Positions 21,486 through 34,010 are shown, numbered from the stretch's first letter. The stretch is DNA of 64,000 nt from Macrobrachium rosenbergii (GCF_040412425.1 NC_089781.1:52689727-52753726), one strand, 5' to 3'. Notes: generated by a model not told the origin, from the sequence alone. Numbers and translations are program-made.

Positions 21486-22720
21486 TCAAATATTATTCAC
21501 GTATTTACTTGTGAAATGTTTTTCAAGTTCATATGCATTTGATAATACCCATTTTATGTACTTTATTTTACATTTTAATATTGAAATGATTTGACTTGGT
21601 AACACCTCGTTTCTACTATACCACATACAATTTACATACTCAATAATAAGTATACTTAATGTATTTTTCTTCTTCTTTTCTTTATAATCGAAATCCAACA
21701 TCAATACTTTTATTGGATACTGAACTTTTATATCACATACCTCTTCAATCAAATTCTGGAACCACTTCCAAATTTTTTTAACATATTTACAAAAATAAAC
21801 AACATGTAGATGATTTTCATTTTCCGTACATTTATTGCAGAAATTATTATCAGCAATATTCAATATCTTTAGTCTTTCCTTAGTAGCCAAGGATTCATAC
21901 AAAAATATATACATAATACTTCTTTGATAGGAGTCAACAAATTTGCACGAAAGGTTACTCCATATATCACCCCAATTACGCAAAGGGTACCTCTCAATTA
22001 CAATGGGCTTATGGGTTGGCATCAAATACTGATAAATATTCTTACTTTTGACATGTGGAAATTTAGGCATTCTCAATAATTTCCTTACATTACCAATAAT
22101 TATATTATAATAGGGAGTAGCAACATAAGACACATTAGGGCAATCCTCTACAACCGACAACAAATTTATTCTAATACACGTGTAATATAAGGCTAACTCT
22201 CGTCCATAACTATCACATAACATAATATTCAAGAACGTACTTGTTAAAATAGCTGCGGCTTTATAAAACACATTAATAACCCCAATACCACCTTCTGTTT
22301 TTGGCAGATACAAGGAATCCCTCTTAATTGGTTGATAAGTTTCACACCACAAATACCGGAAAATATATTGTTCTATAATTTTGCTTTCTCTTTCCCTAAT
22401 GGAAATACATGACACATGTACCAGACTTTGCTTAAAATAAGAGAATTTACAAGAATAGCCTTTTGATATAGAGACAAGTATCGAGTCGAAAGCATATTCA
22501 TTTTTACCTTAACTTTATTGATTAAAGCATCCCAGTTTTCATCTACATTTCATTGTAATCATTGGTTATCAATATGCCTAATACCCAACACTTATTTTTC
22601 TGTTGTATCCAATCAAGTGGCCATACATTTTTGTCCTTCCAATTACCTAAACCCATGACACAAGTCTTATCTCTATTTAGTTCTGCACCAGTAGCTAGCT
22701 CAAATTGCTTTATAATACTA
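21486..22720 (-). pseudogene. ORF2 C-terminal region of Tx1-like LINE
   Basis: The reading from about 22720 gives LATGAELNRDKTCVMGLG, the typical post-RT segment of L1/Tx1 elements, and then, in the frame 22415-21486, KRDSLYLPKTEGGIGVINV. Near the end is CNKCTENENHLHVVYFC, the C-x2-C...H-x4-C zinc motif that closes L1/Tx1 ORF2. One frameshift near 22725 and stops near 22420-22540 interrupt it. Confidence 0.82.
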
Positions 22721-22724
22721 AATA

Positions 22725-24014
22725 CTACTTTAATACTTCTTTCTTTACTAACAAAACTGAGCTGTCATCAGCAAAACCAACAACAGAACACTGGAACCCA
22801 TTTGGGAGGTTCACTGGCACAATTTCATTACCTTGTTTTATTGTTCTGTATAGAGATTCTCGAAACAATACATATGCTATCATTGACACAGGACATCCTT
22901 GCCTTATGGATCTGTCAACAGGAAAAAAGCCACTAACAATCCCATTTACACAAACTGCACTTAGGCATCCATTATATAACATTTTAATTTTCATGATAAA
23001 CAGCTCACTGAAACCCATCCGTGATAGTGTCTTAAACATGAAACTCAAATTAACTCTATCAAAAACCTTACTCCAATCCAGGTTAAGTAGAGCACAATCC
23101 AATTTATTTTCATTTGCATAATAAATTACATCCCTAATTAGAGTATTACATTTCACTATTGATCTTCCTTTAACAGAACAAAACTGTTCTCGTGATATAA
23201 CTTTATGAAGAACACTTTTTAATCTATTAGCCAAAATTTTTGCAATGCATTTATAATCCGTATTCAGTAAAGAAATAGGTCTCCAGTTTTTTAAGTACAA
23301 TAAATCACCATTTTTGGGTACTAATTTCAATATGCCCGTTTTTTGGCTTTTTCCTAATTCAGTGTCTAAATCTATCGCAAACTTAATCATTTCAGAAAAC
23401 TCTGACTTAATTACATTCCAAGTCTTTAAATAGAATTCCAGAGGAAGACCATCTTCACCCGGAGTTTTACCTTTATTCATCATCTTTAACGTATTTAATA
23501 CCTCTTCGACTGATACCCCTCTGCATAATATTTCATTGTCCTCATCAGTTATTGTGCTCCCTATACAAGTTAGAAAACTATCTTGTAGCTGCTCTTCAGT
23601 ATTTATCTTTGAGAATAGTTTTTCATAATGCTCCTTTACATGACAGACTATCGCCTCTGTGTTGTCGAGCGTCACACCGCTTTCTAACCTCAGTTGCCTA
23701 ATACTATTTCGCTTCCCTCTGAGTTTTTCTTTACCTAATAAATGTCCAGATAATCTCTCGCCATTTATTCTCTCTTCTGTCCTTAACCCAATCTTTATAC
23801 CATCACATATTTCATCTTTTGTTGATTTTATTCTATCTTTTATAGTCTTCATTTCTTCAAATTTATTGTAACCAACAGCAGCTTTACTTGATAAGTATTC
23901 AAGATAATTTTGCAAAAATTTTAGAGTGGCATACTTCTCTCGTATAGCTTGTTTAGACAGCCTTATGAAAAACTCTTTTAATTTTGGTTTCACAAATGTA
24001 TCCCACCATTCCAT
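22725..24014 (-). pseudogene. Reverse transcriptase of Tx1-like LINE
   Basis: The 429-residue frame has the LINE RT blocks: GKTPGEDGLPLEFY, NWRPISLLNTDYKCIAKIL, EQFCSVKGRSIVKC, ALLNLDWSKVFDRVNLSFMF, RQGCPVSMIAYVLFRESL and the catalytic FADDSSVLLV. Both active-site Asp are intact. NWRPISLLNTDYK with ILANRLK is typical of the L1/Tx1 group rather than the Jockey or I groups. The same frame continues upstream into the endonuclease through a single TAA at 24060-24062. Confidence 0.88.
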
Positions 24015-24062
24015 AATATTGGAGTATTTTATTCTTTCATTTCTTAAAAAATGCCATAATCT

Positions 24063-24849
24063 TTAAAATTTCTCCATGAAGTCCCTCTCCAATAATGAAA
24101 CATTTAACTTCCATATTCCTCTACCTATTTTACAACGATTATCAAGCAGAAATTCAGTTAATATCATATTATGGTCCGTTAAAGATAATGGGATATTTTT
24201 ACAATTCTTAATATTACTATACAAGTCAGTCACGTACACACGGTCAATTCTTGAAGCATAATTGCCTAGGATGTACGTATATTCGGGAATACTGTTCAAT
24301 GCAAACCAAGCGTCTTTCAATCCTAAATGCTGTACTAAGGATTTAAGACCTTTTGATACATACCTCTCATTACCTGTACTAACATCTGTACCCGAAAGTA
24401 CGCAATTGAAGTCACCAGCAAAAATCAAATTTGATATTATGTTGTTCCTTAATTAAATAATACAAAATATCCACAGAGAACAAATTCTCCCTCTCTCCCT
24501 TTTTACTTGAACCTGACGGTGCGTATACATTCAATAAAGAGAGGTTTATATCATTATACCGTATCCTTGTAAATAATATATTTCCAGTGTCATCCTTTTC
24601 ACTGTTAATAACTGAAATATTTGACCTTTTATTAAACAGAAAACACGTACCACCTTTAAAGCTAGTAGGCATATTCATTACAACCTCAAAGTAATCCTCT
24701 AAATATTTTACTTTATTCACATCTCTAATATTATGTTCTTGAAGGTATAATACATCAATTTTATATTGATCAACTAACATCTTTACTTTCAACTGCTTAT
24801 TAAGCTCATTTAGACCACAAATATTTAATGAAGCAGTAACTAAGGCCAT
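24063..24849 (-). pseudogene. APE-type endonuclease of Tx1-like LINE (ORF2 N-terminus)
   Basis: From the ATG at 24847-24849 the reading is VTASLNICGLNELNK, VLYLQEHNIRD (catalytic Glu) and NVYAPSGSS. After a frameshift near 24420 it gives FAGDFNCVLSGTDVSTG, ASRIDRVYVTDL and PLSLTDHNMIL (His). GDFNCVL with a following D is characteristic of the L1/Tx1 endonuclease, which nicks the target to prime reverse transcription. Confidence 0.87.
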
Positions 24850-24882
24850 TTTAAGGGATATATTAAAATAAATGCATACTTA

Positions 24883-25510
24883 TTATTTACCTATTTTAGC
24901 CAGTTTAGAACATCTATTTTTACCATTACTATTATTATCATCATCATCATGTTTGTGTTTACCAGAATTCTGATCACTAAAAAGACCATGATCTACTACA
25001 TTATCAACAAACAAATCCTGGCTTTCATTTAAGGGGTCTGACAACTCAGAAAAAACAAAACATTCTTCTTCACTATTATTCGATACTTTTAAGCATTTCT
25101 GTCCATTGTCCTTTGTAATGGTCATTTTTACACCTGAACTGTCGTCGTTAACTGTAGCTTGCCATTTCTGTCGTACTGATATTTGGCTTTTATCTCCGTT
25201 CCTATTCTTGTTACCCTTTTCTTTTCTTTGGTTCTTTTGTTGCCTTTCGTTTCACTCTCTATTAAGGTTTCCTCTGGAATTTTAGTATTCCTCTTAAACT
25301 CACCATCCATATCTTTTTCATCTTCACCCTTTGCTTCTTTACGAGTTTCTTTTTCCGTTGGTACTTGCTCAACTTCTTCACTGTTGACTATTTCTTCGGT
25401 TACTATCTGCATGTCGTCTTCGTATTCCACCTTCCCTCTATTGATAATTTCTTCATTGTGCACTTCATTCTGCTTCTTCTGTTTCTACTTGTACAACTTC
25501 ATCAGGAGAT
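24883..25510 (-). pseudogene. ORF1 C-terminal part of Tx1-like LINE
   Basis: Two short frames (25463-25128 and 25125-24883) form a very acidic and lysine-rich tail ending HKHDDDDNNSNGKN. A TGA-type break separates them by only 3 bp. The ORF1 zinc domain is missing because the insertion is truncated at 25512. Position just upstream of ORF2, on the same strand, is the main reason for the call. Confidence 0.55.
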
Positions 25511-25524
25511 AACTCTGAAAACTA

Positions 25525-26890
25525 GTGGAGAACCCTCCACTAGCAGTCACCACTCCTACCCAAAACCTGAGAGTGCCAGGAGGAGAGGTAGTGCAGGAGT
25601 CTCCCTCCCCCCTCCAGCCTGTGAGAGAGACCGCAGTACCTGTACTGAAGGTGCAGGTAGGAGCGTGCCAGGGAAGAGCTTTATTTGACACTGGTGCAAG
25701 TGTGTCAGATAGTAACCCAAAGGACTTTGGAACAACAGGTGACCACGACAGGCGAGCCCGGACTCAAACCTTCTACGTAGTGTCAGCATTACACAGAAGG
25801 AATTACAGTGATATTAGGAATTAATTTTGTGTGAAGGAACAAATAATAACTAGCACAGATGGGAAAGGGATCGAAGTACTTTTGAGAATACAACGAATCT
25901 CAGTGGAGGGGGAGAGGCAGCACAGCTTAAGTGTCTCCCTCTGCTCAAAGGGGGTGGGGGGGATACCTGCCGCCCCGAAGGCGGGAGATGTGGCACCCCC
26001 TTGAACGCTCTTGTCCCTAACTGCGACACCTACACAAAATATATCAGAAGGTGCATTAGTTATGATCGAACCCTTGAGAGTTGGAATAAATTTATCATCC
26101 CAGGCTTGAGCGAGCGGATGCAAGACAAAGTGAGTGTACCTTTTTCTTGACATCAGTAATCAGAGCATTATGTTAGACAGTGGGTCGATATGCAGCCTTG
26201 AACCTTGTGAAATAGCAGATGCCTCTCACATGCTCGTGACCTTGGGTAGCACGTTTCAGGATTGCAGTGGGGAGCATCTGGGTAGACTCCTCTGGACAGC
26301 TGGTGGGTCTACCCCTGTTACTTACTTATCAGGAAATTGTAGAAGAAATTGTAGAAGGTTATTGAGATATAATCGCAGTTGGATATGAACCCCCAGGCAG
26401 AATTAATCATCTTCATTTTGTTATAGAGACCGGGAATCACCCACCCAGTTTGTCACCAGCAGGGAATAGAGAATGAGATTAATAATTTAAGGGATCAAGG
26501 GATAATTAGAGAATGTGAATCTCCCTGGACCTCTCCAATCATGATGGTTAGGAAGAAGGATGGTTCTCTTAGATTATGCGTTGATTACAGGAAGTTAAAT
26601 AGTATCACAAAAGACAATGCATTCCCATTGCCCTCTATTGAAGAATTGTTAATTCAGGTCAGAAATAGTAAATTCTTTACCACATTTGATTTAAAGTCAG
26701 GCTATTATCAATACCCATAGACAAGAGTAGCGAAGAAAAGACTGCCTTTATAGCTAATGATCAGTCGTTTGAATATAATTACCTCCCTTTTGGAGTAAAG
26801 AATGCTCCTGCCCATTTTTCACGTGTTATGATGTCCGTACTAGCTTCGCTATTAAGGCACAGAGTATTTGTATACTTAGGTGATATAATC
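25525..26890 (+). pseudogene. Protease and N-terminal RT of split Ty3/gypsy element E4
   Basis: The protease active site is ALFDTGASVSDS near 25680. A post-protease segment (FPCEIADASHMLV-like region near 26200) follows. RT begins near 26460 with ENEINNLRDQGIIRECESPW, then VRKKDGSLRLCVDYRKLNS, KFFTTFDLKSGYYQ, a one-base deletion near 26715, FEYNYLPFGVKNAP, and the catalytic motif VYLGDIIII at 26868-26894. YLGD replaces YLDD. The coding sequence is then cut exactly by the BEL element and resumes at 35048. Numerous stops show that this is an old copy. Confidence 0.82.
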
Positions 26891-26895
26891 ATAAT
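26891..26895 (+). repeat. Left target duplication of BEL-1
   Basis: ATAAT, identical to 35048-35052. Confidence 0.85.
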
Positions 26896-27932
26896 TGTAC
26901 AAAAATAATAATTTTAAGTATCTTCCCGAATAAGGAAAGATTTTTCTTTTAAAGTTAAACTTTTTCCCCTTGGAAACTTTTGAGCTTCTCGCAAGAAAGC
27001 GCTCATCCAGATTCCTTGACAAGGACGCTGGAAGGGTAAATATTGGATTGTAGAAAACCTTCATCCAGATTCCTTGCCAGGGACGCTAAAAGGTAACCTC
27101 AAGATATGAAGTACCCTACTCTGGCAGTACAAGTACAAGCACAAGTACCAAGGCAAACAGTTGTTGGTATCACTTACCGGATAGCAGCAAATACAGCTGC
27201 TTTGTGCTTCCTGCCCCCCATCTCTGGAGCATTTCTGCCTCAAGATAGTGCACGCGCCGACTGTGGTGAACAAACTTTATGAACTCTCTTTTAAACATGT
27301 GTAATTAACTGTGGATGATTTGTTTGAGGTACTGCGTCAGAGATATGGAGCGTGAGTCCAGATCCTGCTAACTACCCGCCCTGATGAAGCTAGCAAGGCC
27401 TCAAAGTTATAGTGCTCCATCAACTTCTTCAGTTTCATGGATTAACTTTCGTAAAGTGCTTCGTCAGCCTCTGTTTGGGTGAGTAAAACAAAAGTTTCCA
27501 AGGTACTTTGTTATACCAGTTGGGTAGTAGACATTGCTTTTGCTTTGGCCGATCATTGTCAAAAGGCCCCATGAAAAATCTTTCCTTATTTATCACTAGC
27601 TTTAAACTCAATTGAGTTAAAAGGTCGAAAGTGCTTTTTTAATTTGCTTGAACTGTGTTTAATTGATCACAAGTGAAGTTAACAATTTCTTAAAGTAACT
27701 GAACTTTTTCCTTTGATTATAGGTAACGTTACTTTTTCGCTGAATGTGAAGTGGGTCCTTGGAAGAGACAGAAACGCATTTGTCGAGCTGACAAAAAGTG
27801 CAGTGCCAATTTTAATAAAAATAATTAAATAATTATTGGTCTTAGTCTTTCTTTCCCATTCACCCCTATTCCACACCTGTTTATATTTGTATTGTATAGT
27901 AACTTTGATGGAATATTGTTTTATTCAGTGAA
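26896..27932 (+). repeat. 5' LTR of BEL-1
   Basis: 1037 bp, TGTACAAAAATAATAATTTT to TTTTATTCAGTGAA, matched by a 1037-bp copy at 34011-35047. By eye I count about eleven differences, mostly single-base changes or homopolymer indels, implying a fairly recent insertion. The internal edge is fixed by the PBS. Antisense ORFs inside it are present in both copies only because the LTRs are copies of each other. Confidence 0.92.
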
Positions 27933-27950
27933 TGGCGCCCAACGTGGGGC
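27933..27950 (+). promoter_or_regulatory. Primer-binding site of BEL-1, complementary to tRNA-Lys(CTT)
   Basis: TGGCGCCCAACGTGGGGC begins at the first base after the LTR. It is an 18-base complement of the 3' end (with CCA) of animal tRNA-Lys(CTT) as I know it. Confidence 0.85.
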
Positions 27951-28324
27951 TCTTTTTGACAGCTCGTGAACCGTTCCGTTCTTTGGCGTTAGTATTAATT
28001 TAATGGTTTCTATAGTTCGTTCGCGTGTTCCATTTATTAGCCACAGAATTTTCCTTACAATGTATTTTATATCAAAATAACGGTTCCAAGAAAATGGGAT
28101 ATATTTGCGGTTATGACTCGTGATTTGCAGTTACTTGCCGCACAGTTAAGGATTTTGTTTTGCTTTGTAATTTAACGTAATCGTGATGGAAAATTCTTTG
28201 TAGCTTTAAGGCACTGATGACGGGGGTAGGTAAAATTTTGTTTTGATATGCATATTTGACTTTGTTAGCTCAACATTTTCTGTATACGTTTTTTCGTATA
28301 ATTGTAACTTCCATTCTTTCGAAA
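27951..28324 (+). other. Leader of BEL-1
   Basis: About 370 bp between PBS and gag without an ORF; nothing further recognised. Confidence 0.5.
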
Positions 28325-29773
28325 ATGGATATGGCAATTAGGAAGAGAGGAGGTCATAAAGGATCTATTACCAAGTTGTTAAGAACTTACTTAAAGAGGT
28401 TTTAGCAAGAGAGGATAAGCTTGAAATAATTACCCTGAGCGATAATTTAAAGAGTAATTTAGATAAAATTGACAAATTGAATGAATCGATTTATGACCTA
28501 ATTACTGATGAAGAATTGACAAAGGAAATGGTTGCGGCTAACGATTATAGTCTTAATGTTTGCAGAGTAATTCACGAATTGCAAGAAGAACTAGACAAAA
28601 TGAAATTGTCTTCAGATGTAGGAAACGCTTAGGTGAAAGTAAACATCGGATTTCCTTGCCTGATATTGAACTACCGAAATTTGATGGGATCCTGCTAATT
28701 ATCATAAATTTCTGGTTTCGTTTGAGAGCTTAATATCGAAGTATAGTTTATCTAGTTTTGAAAAGTTTTCATATCTCTCGAAACAATTGACCGGACCAGC
28801 GAAAACGCTACTTGAATCTCTTTCGCTTAAAGACTTGAGTTATGAAGCGGCAGTTCAATTACTTAACGAGGCCTTTAGTGACACGCTTACTCAACAGTAT
28901 TCTGTCATTTCATCTCTTAGTAAACTCACTCTAAATAATGATGCTGTAGATGCATTTAAGTGGATAAGTCAAGCGCGAGTTATAAGAGATCAAGTTAGCA
29001 CATTAAAAATAGACGCAAGTATATTTGTCCAATATTTTTTGTGGAATAGCTTGTGTGATACATTTAAGAAAGAGGTCACGGCTATTACAGGTAAATCAAA
29101 ACCTAGTCTCGATGAGATAATGGATAGCGTTTTTGAGGCTAATGATAGGTTTGTGCAAGTTCAATCTAAGAAGGTGAATACAGTAAAACCGAAGGTATTA
29201 TCTTTGGCAACAAATGTAACTGACAAGCCTGATACTTCAAGATATAAGTGTAATCTGTGTTTCTATGATAAGGAACCGAATGCTGGGGACCATAGACTTA
29301 GTTTCTGCCCGAAATATACCGATCCGAAGAGTAGAGTCGATAGGCTTGAGGCTATAAACTGTTGCATTAAATGTGGATCTTTAGAACATATTAAGAATTG
29401 TAGGACTAAATTAAATCCTTGCCGTAGGTGCAATAAATTTCATATGTCCTATTTATGCTATCCAAGTCTTAAATCTGTGAAAAGTAAAGAAAAATCTAAG
29501 TTACAGATAGGCTCTCCGAACAAAGGTAAGAAAGTTGCTATAGGTAGCAAGAATACTTCTAACAATATGTTAACTGCTAATTATAATTCACAAATCCATA
29601 ATGACGTAATCCTTCCTACGGGGACAGTGTTCGTAAACAAGGATGGATGTAGAACTCCTTGGAGAGTCTTTAAAGATTTAGGATCGCAAGCTACCTTTGT
29701 GAAGGGTTCACCTGATATTCCTAACTGCAAGGTAATTGATAAGGTCAAACAACGTAAAGGGAATAAACTCTGA
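28325..29773 (+). pseudogene. gag of BEL-1 with zinc fingers, entering protease
   Basis: The start is the ATG at 28325 (MDMAIRKRGGHKGS). A frameshift near 28400 leads to VLAREDKLEIITLSDN, and further breaks occur at 28630-28790. The ORF 28787-29773 holds the BEL capsid region (KTLLESLSLKDLSYEAAV, FVQYFLWNSLCDTFKKEV). Three Cys/His clusters typical of Pao/BEL gag follow: CNLCFYDKEPNAGDH, CCIKCGSLEHIKNC and CRRCNKFHMSYLC. It ends with WRVFKDLGSQATFVKG, where the aspartic protease loop (D-x-G-S) is expected. BEL gag and pol form one polyprotein. Confidence 0.85.
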
Positions 29774-30440
29774 GAAAACGCATGATTCCTTTTTAGTTGA
29801 GTTTCCCGTCGATATACCGGGTCAAGGTGAACAGGTGATTAGAGCAGTTTGTCTAGAGACCATTCGGACGGCCATAGACGTTCCTGGACCAAAATCCGTC
29901 GTAAATCATTTCAACAGCAAAGGCTACAGGTTAGCAGATATCAATTTGGGTAAGGTTAAAGATAGAGTAGACAATATATCTATATTGTTGGGCAGTGACC
30001 AAAATCATATTTTTCCACTCGTTCAGCATAATTTCTCTGAAATGGGTAAACCGCCTTCGACTTATTTTAATACACCCTCTGGAATTATGTTGGCGGGTAG
30101 TGTGTCTCGATATTTGAGTAATATTAATAGTTTGCCGAAATTTAAGCACGATAAGCCCATATGACTAGAATGCAGTTCAATTAGTTCTTTGCTTAAAGAG
30201 AAAAATGATTTTGACTACTCAAAGATTCAACAGGCTACAGAAGATTGTTTGGACGATATGTTAAATTCTCTGCTTAATATTCATGATGATACCAGAAATA
30301 CTAGTGTTACAGAAGAAGAAACTGATTTAGTTAATAATGTTTTGTCAAGCATAGAAGTTGATAAAGAGTCTGGACGGTTAATTATGCCTTGTCTTTGGAA
30401 AAAGAAATTGCACCTCTTTTATTTCCAAATTACAATTTAG
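29736..30440 (+). pseudogene. Protease (DUF1758-type) and RT lead-in of BEL-1
   Basis: The frame 29736-30164 gives EFPVDIPGQGEQVIRAVCLE, then GYRLADINLGKVKD and ISILLGSDQNHIFPL. The last motif is the I-D/x-x-L-L-G-x-D signature that closes BEL proteases. A TGA near 30162 and another frame (30189-30440) lead into the acidic pre-RT region ending LIMPCLWKKK, corresponding to the V-x-L-P-W segment before BEL RT. Confidence 0.75.
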
Positions 30441-30486
30441 CTAAGAGTATTTTAAATTCTCAGAGAAAGAAACTTTCCCCGAGAAA

Positions 30487-31170
30487 TTGAAAGAGTATGA
30501 TGAGGTTATCCATCAACAATTAATGGATGGGATCATAGAACGTATTGATAACATAGCCGCCTATTCTAGAGATAATGACGCATCATTTTTGGCTCATAAT
30601 GCAGTTTTTCGGGAGAACGTTGAATCCACTAAGTGCAGAGTAGTCTTCTTATCCAATTTGGGTGAAAATACTGGTGCTAGGTCTGTCTCATAACCAATGT
30701 TCACAAGTAGGACCTAACTTAAATAATAAAATTCAAGTAGCGACATTACTTCTTCGTTTTGATAAGTTTTTAGTAACTTTTGACTTGAAGAAAGCATTTT
30801 TACAGCTATTACTTAGAAGGGAAGACACCGATAAGTTGTTTCTTTGGTTCAAAGATGTGTCCAAGGGTGATTTTTCTATCATTGGGTATAGATTTTGTAG
30901 AGTACCATTTGGAATGCGATTTTCGCCGTTCTTGTTAATGCTTGGACTTTACTATATTTTGATTCTTAATGCAAGTGACGAAGATCCTGAGTTAACAGAG
31001 ATTAGGAAGTCCTTATATGATTTATCATGTATGGATAATTTGTCCTATACTTCTAACAGTGAGGATGATCTTATCAAGGCTTTGAAATTAGCTACTGAAG
31101 TATTTAATAAGTATGGGTTCGAATTGCAACAGTTCAATACAAATTCACCGAACGTAAGCAAGCAGTATTA
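30487..31170 (+). pseudogene. Reverse transcriptase of BEL-1
   Basis: RT blocks appear over two overlapping frames: FDKFLVTFDLKKAFLQLLL (first Asp), LFLWFKDVSKGDF, YRFCRVPFGMRFSPFLLML, and the active site LSCMDNLSYTSNSEDDL. The catalytic tetrad is C-M-D-N instead of Y-x-D-D. The following KYGFELQQFNTNS is typical of BEL elements. The second BEL in this window also has M-D-N. The frames 30487-30693 and 30662-31171 overlap by a frameshift. Confidence 0.85.
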
Positions 31171-31179
31171 GAGTGAAAA

Positions 31180-32120
31180 GGATTGTGAGAAATTGTTTGG
31201 TCTTTACTGGGATACGAAGAATGATACTATTAAAACACGTAAACTGTACTTGGATCCCACAGCCAACACTAAAAGGAAAGTCCTAAGCACTTTTCAATCT
31301 AATTTTGATCCCTTTGGTATAAACATTCCTATCTTGAATAGAGCAAGATTATTTTTGCATACGCTTCAAATATAGTAAAATACGCTGGGATGATCAGTTG
31401 ACTCCAGAGCAGCGTAAAGAATGGGGAAAAATCTCTAAGCAAATAAATAAGAGCAACGAAGTGGTTGTTAACCGCTCAATAGGGGACCGAGAGAGTGTGT
31501 ATAATTTGGTTGTCTATGCAGATGCTAGTAAAGAACTTTTAGGTTGTGCAATTTATCTTCACGAAGTAATCACTTCTAATATGCATTTAGTTTTAGCGAA
31601 GAATTCCGTAATCTCTAAAAACCTAAAGAACTAAGTCCATTCCCGTTTTGGAACTTAGAGCTTTACATCTTGCTGTAAAAGCTAGTCTGGATTTATACGA
31701 CAATATTTCTTGTGCTGTTCGACCAATTAAGATAGATCAGATATATGCATTCACGGACTCGATGATTACCTTGAATTGGATAAAGTCAAAAGAGATAGAT
31801 TTTGGCAAAATTGAGAAGAATGTGTTAATAAATAATAGACTGAACGATATTTCTGGCTTGTGCGAGAAACATTCGGTAATTTTTTGTCATATAGACGGCA
31901 TTCGTAATCCTGCTGATGTTCTGACGAGGTGTGTATCAGAAAAAACTCTTCGTAATACATGTTTTCTGTCTGGTCCTAAATTTGTTGACAATATTGATTC
32001 CGAATTTAGAATTAGTGTTCCCTATCCAGACCAGAAACCTGTGCGTAGTTTTCCAGTTGAGGTTAATTTGTCTGAAGCCGAACCACTATTTCCGTTAACT
32101 AAGTTTTTCAAGCTTTTCTA
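31180..32120 (+). pseudogene. RNase H region of BEL-1
   Basis: LFGLYWDTKNDTIKTRKLYL is the BEL post-RT strand (G-x-x-W-x-x-x-x-D). RNase H follows with VVYADASKELLGCAIYL, PVLELRALHLAVKAS and YAFTDSMITLNWIKS. These carry the Asp, Glu and Asp of the catalytic set, and then come HIDGIRNPADVLTRCV and the segment before integrase. Frames change at about 31375 and 31634. Confidence 0.83.
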
Positions 32121-32295
32121 AAGCGGTGAAGGTTCTGAGTTACGTATTCAGGTTCGTGAATAATTTGAAGTTAAAGTGGAAATGTACACGTGGTGAGCCA
32201 GAGTCGTTACCAAATTCTGAAATGAATATTTATCGAGTTTTAAATACTTAATTTCGCAGGCACAGCTATCAACATTTAGAAATTCTTACGAATCA

Positions 32296-33894
32296 TTGTT
32301 AAAGAGAGAATGTACAGACCAGTTAGTGGTTCAGCTTAACCTTTTTCTGGACGAAGACAATATAATAAGAGTACAAAGTAAACTGAAGAACTTAAGAGCT
32401 TCTTATAGCGAGAAGTGTCCTATCCTATTAGCAAAGGATTGCCCTGTTGCAAAAAGCATTATTTGGGACATGCATGTTAGGACTGGTCATTCTGGTATAT
32501 ATAAGACTTTGAGTCTGCTAAGGAAGCAATTTTGGATAACTAATGGGTTTGTAACTGTTAAAGTATTGAATAATTGTCTGGTATGCAAGAGGTTGAATTC
32601 CCGTAATATAAAAATTAATCAAAATGCATACAGAGATTTTAGGATAAACCCTGATTCTATTCCATTTAGGAATATTTGTGTTGATCATTGTGGACCTTTT
32701 ATGGTCACAGATAGTGCAAAACAAAAGTCTAAGGTTTATGTACTCACAATTTCATGTTTATGGTCCAGAGCTGTTAACTTGGTGTTAAGTAGGTCAATGG
32801 AGAAGGCTTCTTTTCTCAGAGCTATACAGCTCCATATATTTGAGTATGGTATCCCTTCATTGATCGTTAGTGACAATGGTAGTCCAATTGTAGCTGGAGT
32901 TGAGCAAACTGTATCGTATTTAAACGACGCAGAAAGTATAGAGTTTTTGAAAAATATAATATTCGGGCTATGAAGTTTCACCCATATCCTGCTTATTCTC
33001 CTAAACTTGGTGGACTCGTCGAGTCAATGGTTAAACAAGTAAAGAGGATAATAACCTCCAGTATAAGAAATAACATTTTGGACTACTTTGATTCTGAATA
33101 TTAGTGAGAGTAAAATGCTTATTAATAAGCGACCTATTGCTTTTAAGTCTGCTTTGACTAAACTAGAGACGAACCATTGTGTTCCTGTACCTCTGACTCC
33201 AGAGATGGTTATAAAAGGTTATGATGTTCCTTGTGTTAGTATTATTCCTCAACTTAATTCTACTGAATTTGAAGAGTCGTGGGACTATACTGACGAAATA
33301 CTTAGAGATAATCAAAAGCTTTTGCTTTTTAAGTATAATAAGCTTAAGAAGGTTAGACATAATTTGGAGAAATTGTATAGAGAGGAATTTGTAGCCAATT
33401 TGTTACATCAGTCCATTGATCGGAAAGGTAGATATTCCAAGAAAGGACATACTCTATTGAAGGTTGGCGATTTGGTATGTATAAAGAGTAATTTCTCCAA
33501 ACCCTTTGATTACCCATTAGGAGTTGTATTAAAGATAGAGGTTAATGACCTAAATGAGGTTACTGCTGCTTACGTGCGTAAAGCTAATGGGGAAGTTGTC
33601 AGACGTCATGTCGACAACCTCATTTATTTAACGGAGACCTTTGATGGTCCGAGTGAAAGCCAGTCCAAAGAATCAGTTCCCACTGAACCACAGGTTCATA
33701 AGACCAGTGGAAACAGGGAAGCGGCTCGGTTATGCCAAGAGCGTAATAAAGCGCTTCTTGAAGCTGAAGAGAATGTGAGTATGGCTAGAGCTGTTGTTGC
33801 TTCTCCTGTAGATTTAAATGGGCAGGACAGTACACCTTGTCATGCTTGTTTAAAACTGCTATCTGAATGGCAGTTGCAAGTTTTGTTTTTATGA
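32296..33894 (+). pseudogene. Integrase and C-terminal DUF5641-like domain of BEL-1
   Basis: The ORF 32296-32973 has the zinc domain HVRTGHSGIYKTLSLLRKQF and CLVCKRLNS, then NICVDHCGPFMV (first catalytic Asp) and IVSDNGSPIVAG (second). After a frameshift near 32970 the reading gives PKLGGLVESMVKQVKR (Glu), LINKRPIAF, and the C-terminal module LKVGDLVCIKSNFSKPFDYP with the VRRHVDNLIYL close. Family knowledge: this C-terminal domain is the BEL counterpart of chromatin- or DNA-binding integrase tails. The ORF ends about 115 bp before the 3' LTR. Confidence 0.85.
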
Positions 33895-34010
33895 TTGTAA
33901 TATTTTGAGTATTCACGGGATGTAGGCTCGACGCTGTCCTAGTGGATACAAACATTATTTGTATATATTTTTGTTTCACAGATGTTAATTTGTTCACCTC
34001 GGGCGGCCAG

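Larger units (their letters stand above)
21257..25512 (-). mobile_element. Tx1-like LINE with 11-bp target duplication, inserted in gypsy element E4
   Basis: CTCTGAAAACT occurs at 21246-21256 and again at 25513-25523, exactly flanking the element. The minus-strand 3' end is AATAAAAAAAG. The element has the tail of ORF1 and a full ORF2 (endonuclease, RT, C-terminal zinc motif). It is 5'-truncated inside ORF1, which is usual for LINE insertion. Upstream of the insertion is E4 gag-like sequence and downstream is the E4 protease, so the LINE is younger than E4. Confidence 0.87.

Noticed and set aside
26876..27876. Antisense ORFs inside BEL-1 LTRs that recur near 33994-34991
   Set aside because: They recur only because the two LTRs are copies; they differ by indels in their ends and show no motif.
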